The notes under the pieces are model-generated. The model did no database searches. It was not told the origin of the DNA and worked only from the letters and a program-made list of their open reading frames with translations. From assembly GCA_913045265.1 (NCBI GenBank), contig CAJWQX010000003.1, forward strand, positions 1-64,000: a stretch of DNA of 64,000 nt, read 5' to 3'. This document shows, piece after piece, positions 44,451 through 53,013 of this stretch (its first letter is position 1; every line of letters begins with the position of its first letter). Origin of the DNA: UBA11889 sp002313255 (lineage in GTDB: Bacteria; Pseudomonadota; Gammaproteobacteria; Pseudomonadales; Azotimanducaceae). Position numbers and translations under genes: made by a program.

Positions 44451-45285
44451 ACGTTGCCTTCATTTCATCGACGAACGCGCGAATCAACCATCCTGAAATA
44501 GCTGTACCGCCGGGCACGTTGGGTGATTGGTCGTACCTAAACCAGTTGGCCTCCGCAATTTCACCATCACGACAAACAATGTCACCCGAAACGTAGTCCG
44601 CGTGAAATCCAAGCATCAGCGAGTTTGGAAACGGCCACGACTGACTACCTAAATACCGAAGATTTTCGATCTTGATGCCAACTTCCTCATACACCTCCCG
44701 ATGCACAGTCTGTTCAATCGACTCTCCCGGCTCCACAAAGCCGGCCAAGGTACTGAACATACCGGTTGGCCACGAGGCGTTGCGCGCGAGTAGCATATCT
44801 TGATCACGTCGAACCAACACGATAATGCTCGGACTCAGACGTGGATAACTGATCAATTGGCAGGAGGGACATACCCGGGCTCGGTCCGCAGCGTGATCTT
44901 CCGTTTCCGTACCACACCGCCCGCAAAAAGCGTGATCCCGGTGCCACTCAACGATCTGTTTTGCTCGTCCCGCGAGATAAAACATCGCTGACTCGACCCG
45001 ACCGAGCCAAGACCGAAGTCCAGTCAAAGCGTAACCTTCGGGCGCCCGGCCCTTTGCTTCCAACGCGTAACAAGACGTTCCGCGCCATTCACCCACGTAA
45101 AGTTGCGCGACAACTTCGAGATCTACCCAGCGAAATTCATCCGCCGTCAGCGGTCGGGGAACGCCGTGTTCACTGAGAGAAAGCACTTCCCCACCGACAA
45201 AAACAAAATAAAGCGATTCGTCAGTGTGCGCCCCTTGCGGTTCCTTACTGATTGATTCGAAACCATCAGGTTCAAACGGCCACAT
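44416..45285 (-). CDS. nudC: NADH pyrophosphatase / RNA decapping Nudix hydrolase NudC
   Basis: 289 residues. A zinc ribbon is shown by HAFCGRCGTETEDH and RVCPSCQLISYP (about 118-140). The Nudix box is GFVEPGESIEQTVHREVYEE, and just after it the NudC-specific SQSWPFPNSLMLGFHA identifies the NADH-pyrophosphatase branch. It hydrolyses NAD(H) and removes NAD caps from RNA. The N-terminal 115 residues are the usual less conserved region. The ATG at 45285 is used. It is divergent from nhaB. Confidence 0.94.
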   Translation of the reverse strand: MWPFEPDGFESISKEPQGAHTDESLYFVFVGGEVLSLSEHGVPRPLTADEFRWVDLEVVAQLYVGEWRGTSCYALEAKGRAPEGYALTGLRSWLGRVESAMFYLAGRAKQIVEWHRDHAFCGRCGTETEDHAADRARVCPSCQLISYPRLSPSIIVLVRRDQDMLLARNASWPTGMFSTLAGFVEPGESIEQTVHREVYEEVGIKIENLRYLGSQSWPFPNSLMLGFHADYVSGDIVCRDGEIAEANWFRYDQSPNVPGGTAISGWLIRAFVDEMKATFNPESADGLGT

Positions 45286-45431
45286 ACCTTTCCCGCTTCG
45301 GTTACAACGCGAACGATGATACCAATGAACCTAGATATCAGTACGCATAGGCTTAAGGGTAGCGACGTCGTATTGAGCAGGCCGTGCCGCGCCTGTATCT
45401 TGCATCGTTTACTTGAGAACGGAGTGTCGTA

Positions 45432-46967
45432 GTGGCTGAGACAACTTCAAGCAGGCGTGGACGAATTAGGTTCGATTCATTCTGGGACAACTTCCTCGGA
45501 AACGCGCCCGAATGGTACAAGCGCGCCATTGTTGGCTTCCTTATCCTAAATCCACTGCTCTTACTCTTACCCCAAGGGCATTACATCGCGGGATGGGCAC
45601 TCGTCTTAGAATTTATTTTCACGCTGGCAATGGCACTTAAATGTTATCCACTACAACCCGGGGGCTTACTTGCGTTTGAAGCCATCGTCTTCCAGTTATC
45701 CAGTCCAGACACAGTAATGCACGAACTGGAAAATGCCTTTCCAGTCCTTCTGCTACTCATCTTTATGGTGGCTGGCATTTACTTCATGAAGGATCTGTTG
45801 TTGTTCATCTTCACAAAGATCCTGCTGGGCGTTCGTTCTAAAGCTTTGTTGTCGGTCCTTTTCTGCTTCGTCGCCGCGTTCCTGTCTGCGTTCCTTGACG
45901 CGCTTACCGTTACCGCCGTCGTTATTAGTGTCGCTGTCGGGTTCTATTCGGTGTATCACCGCTTTGCCTCCGAAAGCGGAGATCATGAAGAAGATGTCCC
46001 CGAGCTTCATCGTCAAGACCTCGATCAATTTCGTTCGTTTTTAAGAAGCTTGGTCATGCACGCCGCCGTCGGCACGGCCCTCGGTGGCGTAACTACAACT
46101 GTGGGCGAACCGCAAAATCTCCTTATCTCTAAAGCAATGGAATGGGAGTTCATCGAGTTTTTTATGGTGATGGCTCCCGTGACCCTACCCGTCCTCGCAA
46201 TCGGACTGTTCACTTGTCTCGTGCTCGAATGGACGGGGTGGTTTGGGTACGGTACGAGAATTCCGGAGAATGTCCTAACGGTACTCAGAGAATACGACAG
46301 GGAGGAAACGGCGGATCGAACAGGCCGCGATAAGGCGCGCCTCGTTATGCAAGCTGTGGCAGCAGTTTTTTTGATCTGCGCTCTTGCATTTCAGCTCGCC
46401 GAGGTCGGCTTGGTCGGACTGTCGGTGATCGTCTTACAGACCGCTCTGAACGGTATCGTCGAAGAACATCAGCTAGGACACGCTTTCGAAGAAGCTCTAC
46501 CCTTTACTGCATTGCTCGCGGTATTTTTTGCCATCGTCGCCGTGATCCACGATCAGCATCTGTTTACTCCCGTCATCGACTACGTGCTCTCTTTCGAACC
46601 GCACCTGCAACCTGGTGTGTTCTATATCGCCAACGGGGTCCTTTCCGCGATTAGCGACAACGTATTTGTCGCCACCGTCTATATCAATGAGGTTAAAGAG
46701 GCTTACGTCGCAGGCGATTTGATGCGTGGTGCCGACGAATCCTTAAGGCGCCAACAGTTTGACCTGCTCGCAGTAGCCATTAATACCGGTACAAACATCC
46801 CCAGCGTCGCCACACCAAATGGCCAGGCCGCCTTTTTGTTTCTCCTCACGTCATCGCTGGCGCCACTGATCAGACTCTCCTACGGACGCATGGTATTCAT
46901 GGCATTACCGTACACACTAACGATGGGGATTACGGGTTGGATGGCGGTTCAGTGGATTCTTCAGTAG
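45432..46967 (+). CDS. nhaB: Na+/H+ antiporter NhaB
   Basis: 511 residues, about ten to twelve membrane helices. Family stretches are FDSFWDNFLGNAPEWYK at the N-terminus, AAFLSAFLDALTVTAVVISVAV, GTALGGVTTTVGEPQNLLI and TGTNIPSVATPNGQAAFLFLL. NhaB exports sodium in exchange for protons across the inner membrane, fitting a saline habitat. The start is GTG with GGAG about ten bases before it. The 3' end overlaps the convergent dnaQ by 38 bases. Confidence 0.95.
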   Translation: MAETTSSRRGRIRFDSFWDNFLGNAPEWYKRAIVGFLILNPLLLLLPQGHYIAGWALVLEFIFTLAMALKCYPLQPGGLLAFEAIVFQLSSPDTVMHELENAFPVLLLLIFMVAGIYFMKDLLLFIFTKILLGVRSKALLSVLFCFVAAFLSAFLDALTVTAVVISVAVGFYSVYHRFASESGDHEEDVPELHRQDLDQFRSFLRSLVMHAAVGTALGGVTTTVGEPQNLLISKAMEWEFIEFFMVMAPVTLPVLAIGLFTCLVLEWTGWFGYGTRIPENVLTVLREYDREETADRTGRDKARLVMQAVAAVFLICALAFQLAEVGLVGLSVIVLQTALNGIVEEHQLGHAFEEALPFTALLAVFFAIVAVIHDQHLFTPVIDYVLSFEPHLQPGVFYIANGVLSAISDNVFVATVYINEVKEAYVAGDLMRGADESLRRQQFDLLAVAINTGTNIPSVATPNGQAAFLFLLTSSLAPLIRLSYGRMVFMALPYTLTMGITGWMAVQWILQ

Positions 46968-47676
46968 TTCCTAATTGGCGCCAAACCGAACCGTTGTGCG
47001 CGACGTTATCGAGGTTGTCCAGATAGGCTTCATGCGCCTCTAATTCCTCTGGAGTTGGCCGCTGTACAAGCAACTTCGAAGGCCTCGCGGTCAGCCGAAC
47101 CTCGGTCGCTTGTGCCGCAATCTGTCCACTTCCATTATCACCGTCGTCAAACATCGAGGTTTGGCCGCCAGTCATCGTTAGGTATACGTCAGCTAGTATC
47201 TCGGCATCGAGCAACGCTCCATGGCGCTCGCGAGCAGAGCTGTCGACCCCGTAACGACGACAGAGTGCGTCTAAACTATTTTTTTGCCCGGGATGTTTAT
47301 GCCTGGCCAAGGCGAGCGAATCTAAAATCTTACAAGCATCATCAATGCGTTCCGTACTCTCCATCCTCGACAACTCGTAATTGAGAAACGCTACATCAAA
47401 CGGTGCGTTATGAATGATTAGTTCAGCACCACGAATAAAAACCATGAACTCCTCCGCAATGGTTTCGAACTCAGGTTCATCCTCCAAGTCGCGGTTGCTC
47501 AGTCCATGGATTTCGTACGCCGCATCATCTATTTCGCGTTTAGGATTCACATATTGGTGATATCGTTCCCCGGTTACTCGACGATCCAGAATTTCGACAC
47601 ATCCAATCTCAATCACACGATGCCCCTGTTCCGGTTCTAGCCCTGTAGTCTCCGTATCGACAACAACTTGCCGCAT
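46930..47676 (-). CDS. dnaQ: DNA polymerase III epsilon subunit DnaQ
   Basis: 248 residues. The three exonuclease motifs are clear: Exo I VVDTETTGLEPEQGHRVIEI, Exo II IIHNAPFDVAFLNYEL, and Exo III RHGALLDAEILADVYL. It provides 3'-5' proofreading to the replicative polymerase. The ATG at 47676 has GAAGGAG five bases upstream, inside the end of rnhA. It is the last of three genes read leftward: methyltransferase, rnhA, dnaQ. The C-terminal tail that binds the alpha subunit is short but present. Confidence 0.96.
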   Translation of the reverse strand: MRQVVVDTETTGLEPEQGHRVIEIGCVEILDRRVTGERYHQYVNPKREIDDAAYEIHGLSNRDLEDEPEFETIAEEFMVFIRGAELIIHNAPFDVAFLNYELSRMESTERIDDACKILDSLALARHKHPGQKNSLDALCRRYGVDSSARERHGALLDAEILADVYLTMTGGQTSMFDDGDNGSGQIAAQATEVRLTARPSKLLVQRPTPEELEAHEAYLDNLDNVAHNGSVWRQLGTTEESTEPPSNP

Positions 47677-47678
47677 CG

Positions 47679-48125
47679 TTACTCCTTCAACAGGTCGTCG
47701 ATGGCGTCATTTGCCGCCTGGTCGACACGTTCGTTCTCTTCATGTCCGCTGTGTCCCTTGACCCAAAACCACTGCACATCGTGGCATGCGTTGAGCTCAT
47801 CCAATTCAACCCAAAGGTCCCGGTTCTTAACCGTACCTCGAGAGGCCGTTTTCCATCCGTTGGACTTCCAACGTTGTATCCATTCAGTGACCCCTTGACG
47901 CACATATTGTGAATCTGTGGTGAGCGACACACGGGTCGTTCTTGAAAGTGCGCGCAGACCTTCAATTGCTGCCCGAAGCTCCATGCGATTATTAGTCGTA
48001 GAAGCTTCTGCACCGTTGATCAATCTCTCATTCGTTCCTTTTCGTAGTAGCGCCGCCCAGCCCCCGGGTCCCGGATTTCCGCGGCAAGCGCCGTCCGTAA
48101 AGATTTCTACTTTGGCGATGCTCAT
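47679..48125 (-). CDS. rnhA: Ribonuclease HI
   Basis: 148 residues. The acidic catalytic residues are in IFTDGACRGNPGPGGW (Asp10), NNRMELRAAIEGL (Glu48), LTTDSQYVRQGV (Asp70) and the final NERVDQAANDAI (Asp134 region), with the handle WIQRWKSNGWKT. It cuts RNA in RNA-DNA hybrids, including primers and R-loops. The ATG overlaps the stop of the methyltransferase (ATGA). The rnhA-dnaQ pair is widely conserved; here they are co-directional. Confidence 0.97.
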   Translation of the reverse strand: MSIAKVEIFTDGACRGNPGPGGWAALLRKGTNERLINGAEASTTNNRMELRAAIEGLRALSRTTRVSLTTDSQYVRQGVTEWIQRWKSNGWKTASRGTVKNRDLWVELDELNACHDVQWFWVKGHSGHEENERVDQAANDAIDDLLKE

Positions 48126-48895
48126 CGCCGCGCGATCGGCCTAGGCAAACCGATCGAACCAACCTTTGGTAAACGCGAAAACCCGGCCATACGCGGTGGA
48201 ATGAACGCGCCCCTCTGCTTCACCCCGCAAATCACGTACACATCACCGAATGGGAAAGGGATCCTAGGCAATTTTTCCGCAACCCGGTCAAAGCTCCTAC
48301 TATTTATGCGACGAACCATACGGCCATAACAATTGAGGTATCGGACGGGTTGATCACGATGGATCCCTAGCACCGAGATCCAATCCTGTATGCGGATGCT
48401 CGACAGCGGCATCAAACCTCGAAAGGACTTGCGCCATCGTAAAACTCCCCAGAAGCTCAAAGAATTGAATCCGCAGATAATGACGCGCCCGCCCGGTTGC
48501 AATACCCTTTGTACCTCGCGCAGAACCGCCCGCGGATCCGCACCAAGCTCCAGAACATGGTGAAGCACCAATCCATCGATCGAATTCGACGGGAACGGTA
48601 AGCAATCGGCTGCAACGAACACGCCTTCTTCGACCGTACCATCGATCTTTCCGGTATGAACGGCTCCGTACAAGCGAGCTTTCATCATGCATCGTTTACT
48701 CGAAGCTTTAGCTATTCTAGCGCTCGGCCCAAGCCATAACATGATTTCACCATGAAACCGTCTTGCCTCATGGCTGAGCACTTCGATTTCAATATCAGAA
48801 AAGGAGGTCGCGACTTGCGAGTCCAGCCAAGCGACGAACGAGGCAGGCGTCCCTCCTCGTGGCTTTAAATATTTGGATCCAGCGTCAGTTGCCAA
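48122..48895 (-). CDS. Class I SAM-dependent methyltransferase next to rnhA
   Basis: 257 residues. Recognisable are FVAADCLPFPSNSIDGLVLH, HHVLELGADPRAVLREVQRV, and LQPGGRVIICGFNSLSFWG, the post-I, II and III motifs of UbiE-like methyltransferases. Motif I, usually E/DxGxGxG, is poorly preserved (ARIAKASSKRC). The substrate is unknown; the family is often found between gloB/mltD and rnhA in gammaproteobacteria (YafS-like). The start is a TTG at 48895 that coincides with the divergent mltD ATG, so the true start may be further downstream. Confidence 0.75.
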   Translation of the reverse strand: MATDAGSKYLKPRGGTPASFVAWLDSQVATSFSDIEIEVLSHEARRFHGEIMLWLGPSARIAKASSKRCMMKARLYGAVHTGKIDGTVEEGVFVAADCLPFPSNSIDGLVLHHVLELGADPRAVLREVQRVLQPGGRVIICGFNSLSFWGVLRWRKSFRGLMPLSSIRIQDWISVLGIHRDQPVRYLNCYGRMVRRINSRSFDRVAEKLPRIPFPFGDVYVICGVKQRGAFIPPRMAGFSRLPKVGSIGLPRPIARR

Positions 48896-50553
48896 TGACC
48901 TTCGAATTCCGCAAAGTACTGGCGTTTCGTAGCATTCTGGACCGTCGAATCTTGAAGGGCAAGATCAATCCGGTAGTTCGTCTATCGTTTCCACTTTTGT
49001 TTCTCCTAGTTCAAGGCTGTTCGACACTACCCTTCTATTCAAATGACGAGCCGAAGAGTTACGTCAATCTCGGGACAGTAGACTGGGCACCCGAACCTCA
49101 CTTTTACAGCGGAACTTCCTTACCAACCAATAAACCGAGCGACAATGCATTACACGACAGAACCAGTTTTCGGGAAGAAGAGTTACCACCGGAACGAAAC
49201 AACTACCTAGAACAATTATCGAGATCCTTTGAACTCGACCACCACCTTGACAACCATCGCGTGCAACAAGAAATCGCAATGCTTCAGCGAAACCCAAATT
49301 ACTTCGATTCGCTTCAATCTCGGCTAGAGCGTTATCTGCCCTTCATTTGTGACAAAGTGCTGAGTCGGAATCTACCAGGTGAACTTTGCCTAATTCCCAT
49401 CATCGAGAGCTCGCTTGATCCGTTCGCATTTTCATCGGGTGGAGCCGCTGGATTTTGGCAATTCATTCCAAGCACGGCGAAACGATATGGGCTCAAGATT
49501 GACTGGTGGGTCGACGAGCGGCGGGATCTACTCGCGTCAACGGACGCGGCATTAGATTACCTCGTTTACCTCAATGGCCGCTTCGACGACTGGCTCCTAG
49601 CAATCGCGTCATACAATTGGGGCGAAGGGCGGGTGGCTCGAGCAAAAAAACAACGCGGCGGCGACGCTGGATTCTTCGATTTGCGCGTTCCGGCGGAAAC
49701 GGCGGGATACATCCCGAGGCTTCTGGCCTTTGCGGCTATTTTTGCTGCACCCGATGCATATAACATCCACCTTGTCCTCAATCGAGCCGACATAGATGAA
49801 CAAGCTTTGGCAATCGTCGACACCATTGATCAGTTAGACGTGAGCAAGGCTGCAAGCACCTCGGGGATTTCGGTCGAAACCCTATATCGAATCAACCCTG
49901 CTTTAAATCAGTGGTCAACCCACCCGCGAGGCCCACATCGCTTAATGGTGCCAGCTCCTAATCGCGAGGGGATTCAAACCGCCTTGGCTAACATTCCTCC
50001 TGAAGACCGTGTTTCCTGGATTAGGCACAAAATCGTGAGAAACGAGACTCTAGGCGATCTTGCGCTGCACTATGGAACAGACGTTGCGACTATGCTCAAA
50101 GCCAACAATATGGCTTCGACTCGAATAATTGCGGGAAACTATTTGCTTATTCCTCGCTCAACCATCCCCGTTGAAAGATATCCGACGCCGGATCTAAACC
50201 GAAATACAAATGGGGCGGTCCACATTGTCCGTGCTGGAGAATCTCTCTGGACAATCGCTAAACGATACCGGGTAACAACAGATACGCTCATGCGCACCAA
50301 CCGTATCGGTCCAAGCGAAATCATACGACCGGGAAGAAAAGTCATTATTCCGCAGAAAACATTCCCCGAGCCCGTCATCAGGGAAATCCGATACAAAATA
50401 AAAAACGGCGACTCTCTTGCGACTATCGCCCGAAAATTCAACCTGTCCGTGAGCGCTATTGCGAATCGGAACGCCCTTGACCCCGAAAAGTACATTCATC
50501 CCGGACAAGAGTTAACGATCGACGTTAATGTAACTTCTGCACGCTCAAAGTAG
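48895..50553 (+). CDS. mltD: Membrane-bound lytic murein transglycosylase D with three LysM
   Basis: 552 residues from ATG 48895. A lipobox LLVQGC follows a hydrophobic stretch, so it is a lipoprotein. The lytic transglycosylase domain has the catalytic glutamate in IPIIESSLDPFAFS near residue 171, with GGAAGFWQFIPSTAKRYGL and AIASYNWGEGRVARA. Three LysM repeats follow at about 375-420, 441-485 and 498-542. It cuts peptidoglycan glycan strands. A TTG at 48952 would give a more usual short signal peptide (MKGKINPVVRLSFPLL) and is a serious alternative. It abuts ppiD convergently without a gap. Confidence 0.92.
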   Translation: MTFEFRKVLAFRSILDRRILKGKINPVVRLSFPLLFLLVQGCSTLPFYSNDEPKSYVNLGTVDWAPEPHFYSGTSLPTNKPSDNALHDRTSFREEELPPERNNYLEQLSRSFELDHHLDNHRVQQEIAMLQRNPNYFDSLQSRLERYLPFICDKVLSRNLPGELCLIPIIESSLDPFAFSSGGAAGFWQFIPSTAKRYGLKIDWWVDERRDLLASTDAALDYLVYLNGRFDDWLLAIASYNWGEGRVARAKKQRGGDAGFFDLRVPAETAGYIPRLLAFAAIFAAPDAYNIHLVLNRADIDEQALAIVDTIDQLDVSKAASTSGISVETLYRINPALNQWSTHPRGPHRLMVPAPNREGIQTALANIPPEDRVSWIRHKIVRNETLGDLALHYGTDVATMLKANNMASTRIIAGNYLLIPRSTIPVERYPTPDLNRNTNGAVHIVRAGESLWTIAKRYRVTTDTLMRTNRIGPSEIIRPGRKVIIPQKTFPEPVIREIRYKIKNGDSLATIARKFNLSVSAIANRNALDPEKYIHPGQELTIDVNVTSARSK

Positions 50554-52464
50554 TTAATTGGTGGTGAGGGTCACACCTGTCTCAATAGAGGCATCTGAAC
50601 GCAAGGTCTGGATCAACCCTTCTAAATCTCGCTGTCCAAAAAAGCCCGTCAATTGATCGGTTAGTTGCAACCTCTCGAATTCGGTCGTTGCTCCGAAATC
50701 TCCCAGGTTCGCGTTCGTGACCAAGACAATCGCGCGGTTTCCATCCTCAAGTTGAGTCTCACCGACAGATCGCGACCGTTCTCCAGGTACCGCGAGCTCG
50801 AATGCCTGTTGCAGAATCGGTGTCGGCACATTATCAACAGCCCGCGTCGCATCATCTGAACGCACCCATGTCGCTCCCATTCGAGCTGCAACATCACTGG
50901 CCGACTCTTCATTCTCTAATCTCACCACCGTATCGTGTATCGCCGTCACAACCTGTTCATCAGCTTTACCTTGTTTAAGCTGCGCGATAATTTGCTCCCG
51001 AACTTCATTAAGGGGCCTTTGTTTTGACGCCGTTCGATCGACCAAACGGGCAACCACAGCATGGGTGTCTTCAATCAATATCGGTCGGCTATTGAAACCA
51101 TTATCGATGACGTCGATTTCAAGCACCGCTTGCCTGACTTTCACATTTGCAAACACGCCTACACCTTCGCTTTTGGTAAGACCCTCGACGGTTTTTATCT
51201 CCAACGCATAAGCGTCGGCTATCGGTTGCAACGAATCCGTCTCTTCAAAAGAGAGTTTGTCGACCGCCGCCAGACGTTCCTCAAACAAACGCTCTGCCCG
51301 CTCCGTCAAAAGTGTTTCACGCATCACCGATTGCTCGTCATCAAATGACGGAAATTCAACAGCCTCGATCTCGACAAGTTTAACCAGATGCACGCCAAAT
51401 TCCGTTTGGAAAGGAAGCGAGACGTCGCCGGCGGTGAGACTCCACAGAACGTCTTCGAAATCGCTCACAAACGTGCCCCTTCCTGCCATACCTACGTCGC
51501 CCCCAGCACTACCGGATCCAGGATCTTCCGATAGTTCTTCCGCCAGAGTCGAGAAGTCCTCACCGCCAAGTACACGACTTCGAATATCCGACATCTCCTC
51601 AAGAGCGACGATCAACGATCGATTTTCATTCACCTCAAGGAGAATGTGAGAAGCTCGCCGACGGTCATTGGACTCGGATGCAGCCTTCGCCGACTCGTAT
51701 GCAGATCGAACGTCCTCGATCAATATATCGATCTCGTCGCGACGGTCATGATCTGAAAATTCAACGTAGGCAAGATCAAACGACTCCTCTGTTACGAACT
51801 GATCCGTGTGCATTTCGTAGAAATCCGTAATTTCTGTTTCGCTTACCTCAATTCGGTCTTCAAACATGGCAGCATCGATAATCATGTAAGCAACGTCGCG
51901 CGTCTGATTAAGCATCGACGCAGCGTCGCGAAGTTCACGTCCAGTCGTAAACGCAGTGTCTTGATATACCTCCACAAGCTGAGAAAGCTGTGCATCAGTT
52001 TCCATCGCTGACTGAAAACTCTGCGGCGAGTACCCCAAATTCTGCAAGGTCGATCGATATATGGATTGGTTGAATACGCCATCAACCTGAAAATTCGGAT
52101 TGTCGGCAAGTTCCTTACGAAAAGACTCAGCCATACCAACTAGGGCGAGTTCTTCGGCATTTTGCCGTAACAAAGTTCGGTTAATGAGTGAGTCAAGGAC
52201 GGTTTGCTGACTGACAAGGTTGTCAATTAGTTCGGGATCAAACTCATCACCCATACGAGATTGCAAATTCCGTTTCCGGCGTTGAGTTTCTATCTCTAAT
52301 TCGCGCATCGTAATTTCATCGTCGTTGACGGAAGCCGCGCGAGGCTCGTTGTCCGCAAGAAAATTGAACGCTCCAAACCCGAATACCACGAGGACAAAGC
52401 AAATAATGCCGACAAGGATTTTCGCCCCCAGACCTTGGGCCCCATCTCTCATCTTCTGTAACAA
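50554..52464 (-). CDS. ppiD: Periplasmic folding chaperone PpiD
   Basis: 636 residues. One N-terminal membrane helix (GAKILVGIICFVLVVFGFG) anchors it in the inner membrane. The periplasmic part has a SurA-like N-region and a parvulin domain, seen as RRASHILLEVNENRS, FSTLAEELSEDPGSGSAGGD and LPFQTEFGVHLVKLVE. The start is TTG 52464 (MLQKMRDGAQG), because AGGAG lies nine bases upstream and MLQ is the family N-terminus. PpiD helps newly translocated proteins at SecYEG. Its start is close to a terminator of hupB (see below). Confidence 0.93.
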   Translation of the reverse strand: MLQKMRDGAQGLGAKILVGIICFVLVVFGFGAFNFLADNEPRAASVNDDEITMRELEIETQRRKRNLQSRMGDEFDPELIDNLVSQQTVLDSLINRTLLRQNAEELALVGMAESFRKELADNPNFQVDGVFNQSIYRSTLQNLGYSPQSFQSAMETDAQLSQLVEVYQDTAFTTGRELRDAASMLNQTRDVAYMIIDAAMFEDRIEVSETEITDFYEMHTDQFVTEESFDLAYVEFSDHDRRDEIDILIEDVRSAYESAKAASESNDRRRASHILLEVNENRSLIVALEEMSDIRSRVLGGEDFSTLAEELSEDPGSGSAGGDVGMAGRGTFVSDFEDVLWSLTAGDVSLPFQTEFGVHLVKLVEIEAVEFPSFDDEQSVMRETLLTERAERLFEERLAAVDKLSFEETDSLQPIADAYALEIKTVEGLTKSEGVGVFANVKVRQAVLEIDVIDNGFNSRPILIEDTHAVVARLVDRTASKQRPLNEVREQIIAQLKQGKADEQVVTAIHDTVVRLENEESASDVAARMGATWVRSDDATRAVDNVPTPILQQAFELAVPGERSRSVGETQLEDGNRAIVLVTNANLGDFGATTEFERLQLTDQLTGFFGQRDLEGLIQTLRSDASIETGVTLTTN

Positions 52465-52494
52465 ACTATTTAGTCTCCTAACAAGATCCAAGAA

Positions 52495-52523
52495 TAAAAA
52501 AGGCGCATTCGAGGTGCGCCTTT
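52495..52523 (-). terminator. Intrinsic terminator after hupB
   Basis: Read leftward, the stem AAAGGCGCA (52523-52515) and TGCGCCTTT (52507-52499) closes a seven-base loop and runs into a T-rich tract (A-run 52496-52501 on the plus strand). This is a textbook intrinsic terminator for hupB, placed 31 bases upstream of the ppiD start codon. Confidence 0.8.
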
Positions 52524-52615
52524 AGTTATCGGTCAATCCCTGGGGGTGAAAGGGGCCAGGCAGGTAAGTCGTTTCGACATCCCGCCCATTCCCAGGCTTG
52601 TCTCGTCCAGCTGAG

Positions 52616-52888
52616 TTAGTTCAAAGAATCCTTCAGAGCTTTACCCGCTTTAAATGCTGGAGCCCGCGAAGCCCTGATCTGAATCGGCGCTCCCGTTTGC
52701 GGATTACGGCCCATCCTGGCCGCTCTATCCCTAACGTTAAACGTACCGAAACCAACGAGCACCACAGGATCCGATTGCTTCAACGATCGACCGATCGCAC
52801 CCAGAGCGGCATCCAGCGCTCGTCCAGCAGATGCTTTAGAAAGATCGGCTTCGTTGGCAATTGCATCGATAAGTTCTGATTTATTCAT
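52616..52888 (-). CDS. hupB: DNA-binding protein HU-beta
   Basis: 90 residues, the exact HU length. It starts MNKSELIDAIANEADLSK, and has VLVGFGTFNVRDRAARMG, GRNPQTGAPIQIRASR and AFKAGKALKDSLN, including the proline-tipped DNA-binding arm. HU bends and compacts DNA. It has a strong promoter, an AAGGG ribosome site and its own terminator, so it forms a monocistronic unit between lon and ppiD, as in Pseudomonas and E. coli. Confidence 0.98.
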   Translation of the reverse strand: MNKSELIDAIANEADLSKASAGRALDAALGAIGRSLKQSDPVVLVGFGTFNVRDRAARMGRNPQTGAPIQIRASRAPAFKAGKALKDSLN

Positions 52889-52910
52889 ATAGGCCCTTTT
52901 AGGTTTATGG

Positions 52911-52934
52911 AGAAACGGCTCAAAGCCCGTTTCT
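52911..52934 (-). promoter_or_regulatory. Hairpin in the hupB leader
   Basis: Arms AGAAACGG (52911-52918) and CCGTTTCT (52927-52934) pair perfectly over eight bases around an eight-base loop. It lies between the promoter and the ribosome site of hupB and may stabilise the messenger. Confidence 0.45.
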
Positions 52935-52940
52935 AGGGGT

Positions 52941-52970
52941 CTTATAGCAGCGCACGAAAAACGCTGTCAA
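52941..52970 (-). promoter_or_regulatory. Sigma-70 promoter of hupB
   Basis: On the minus strand TTGACA (52970-52965) is followed after 18 bases by TATAAG (52946-52941), which is preceded by TGC, giving an extended -10. This is the best promoter match in the window and fits the abundance of HU. Confidence 0.75.
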
Positions 52971-53013
52971 GCCGCTTATTCAAAGGGATCTATCGAATCC
53001 GCTCAATTTTTGG

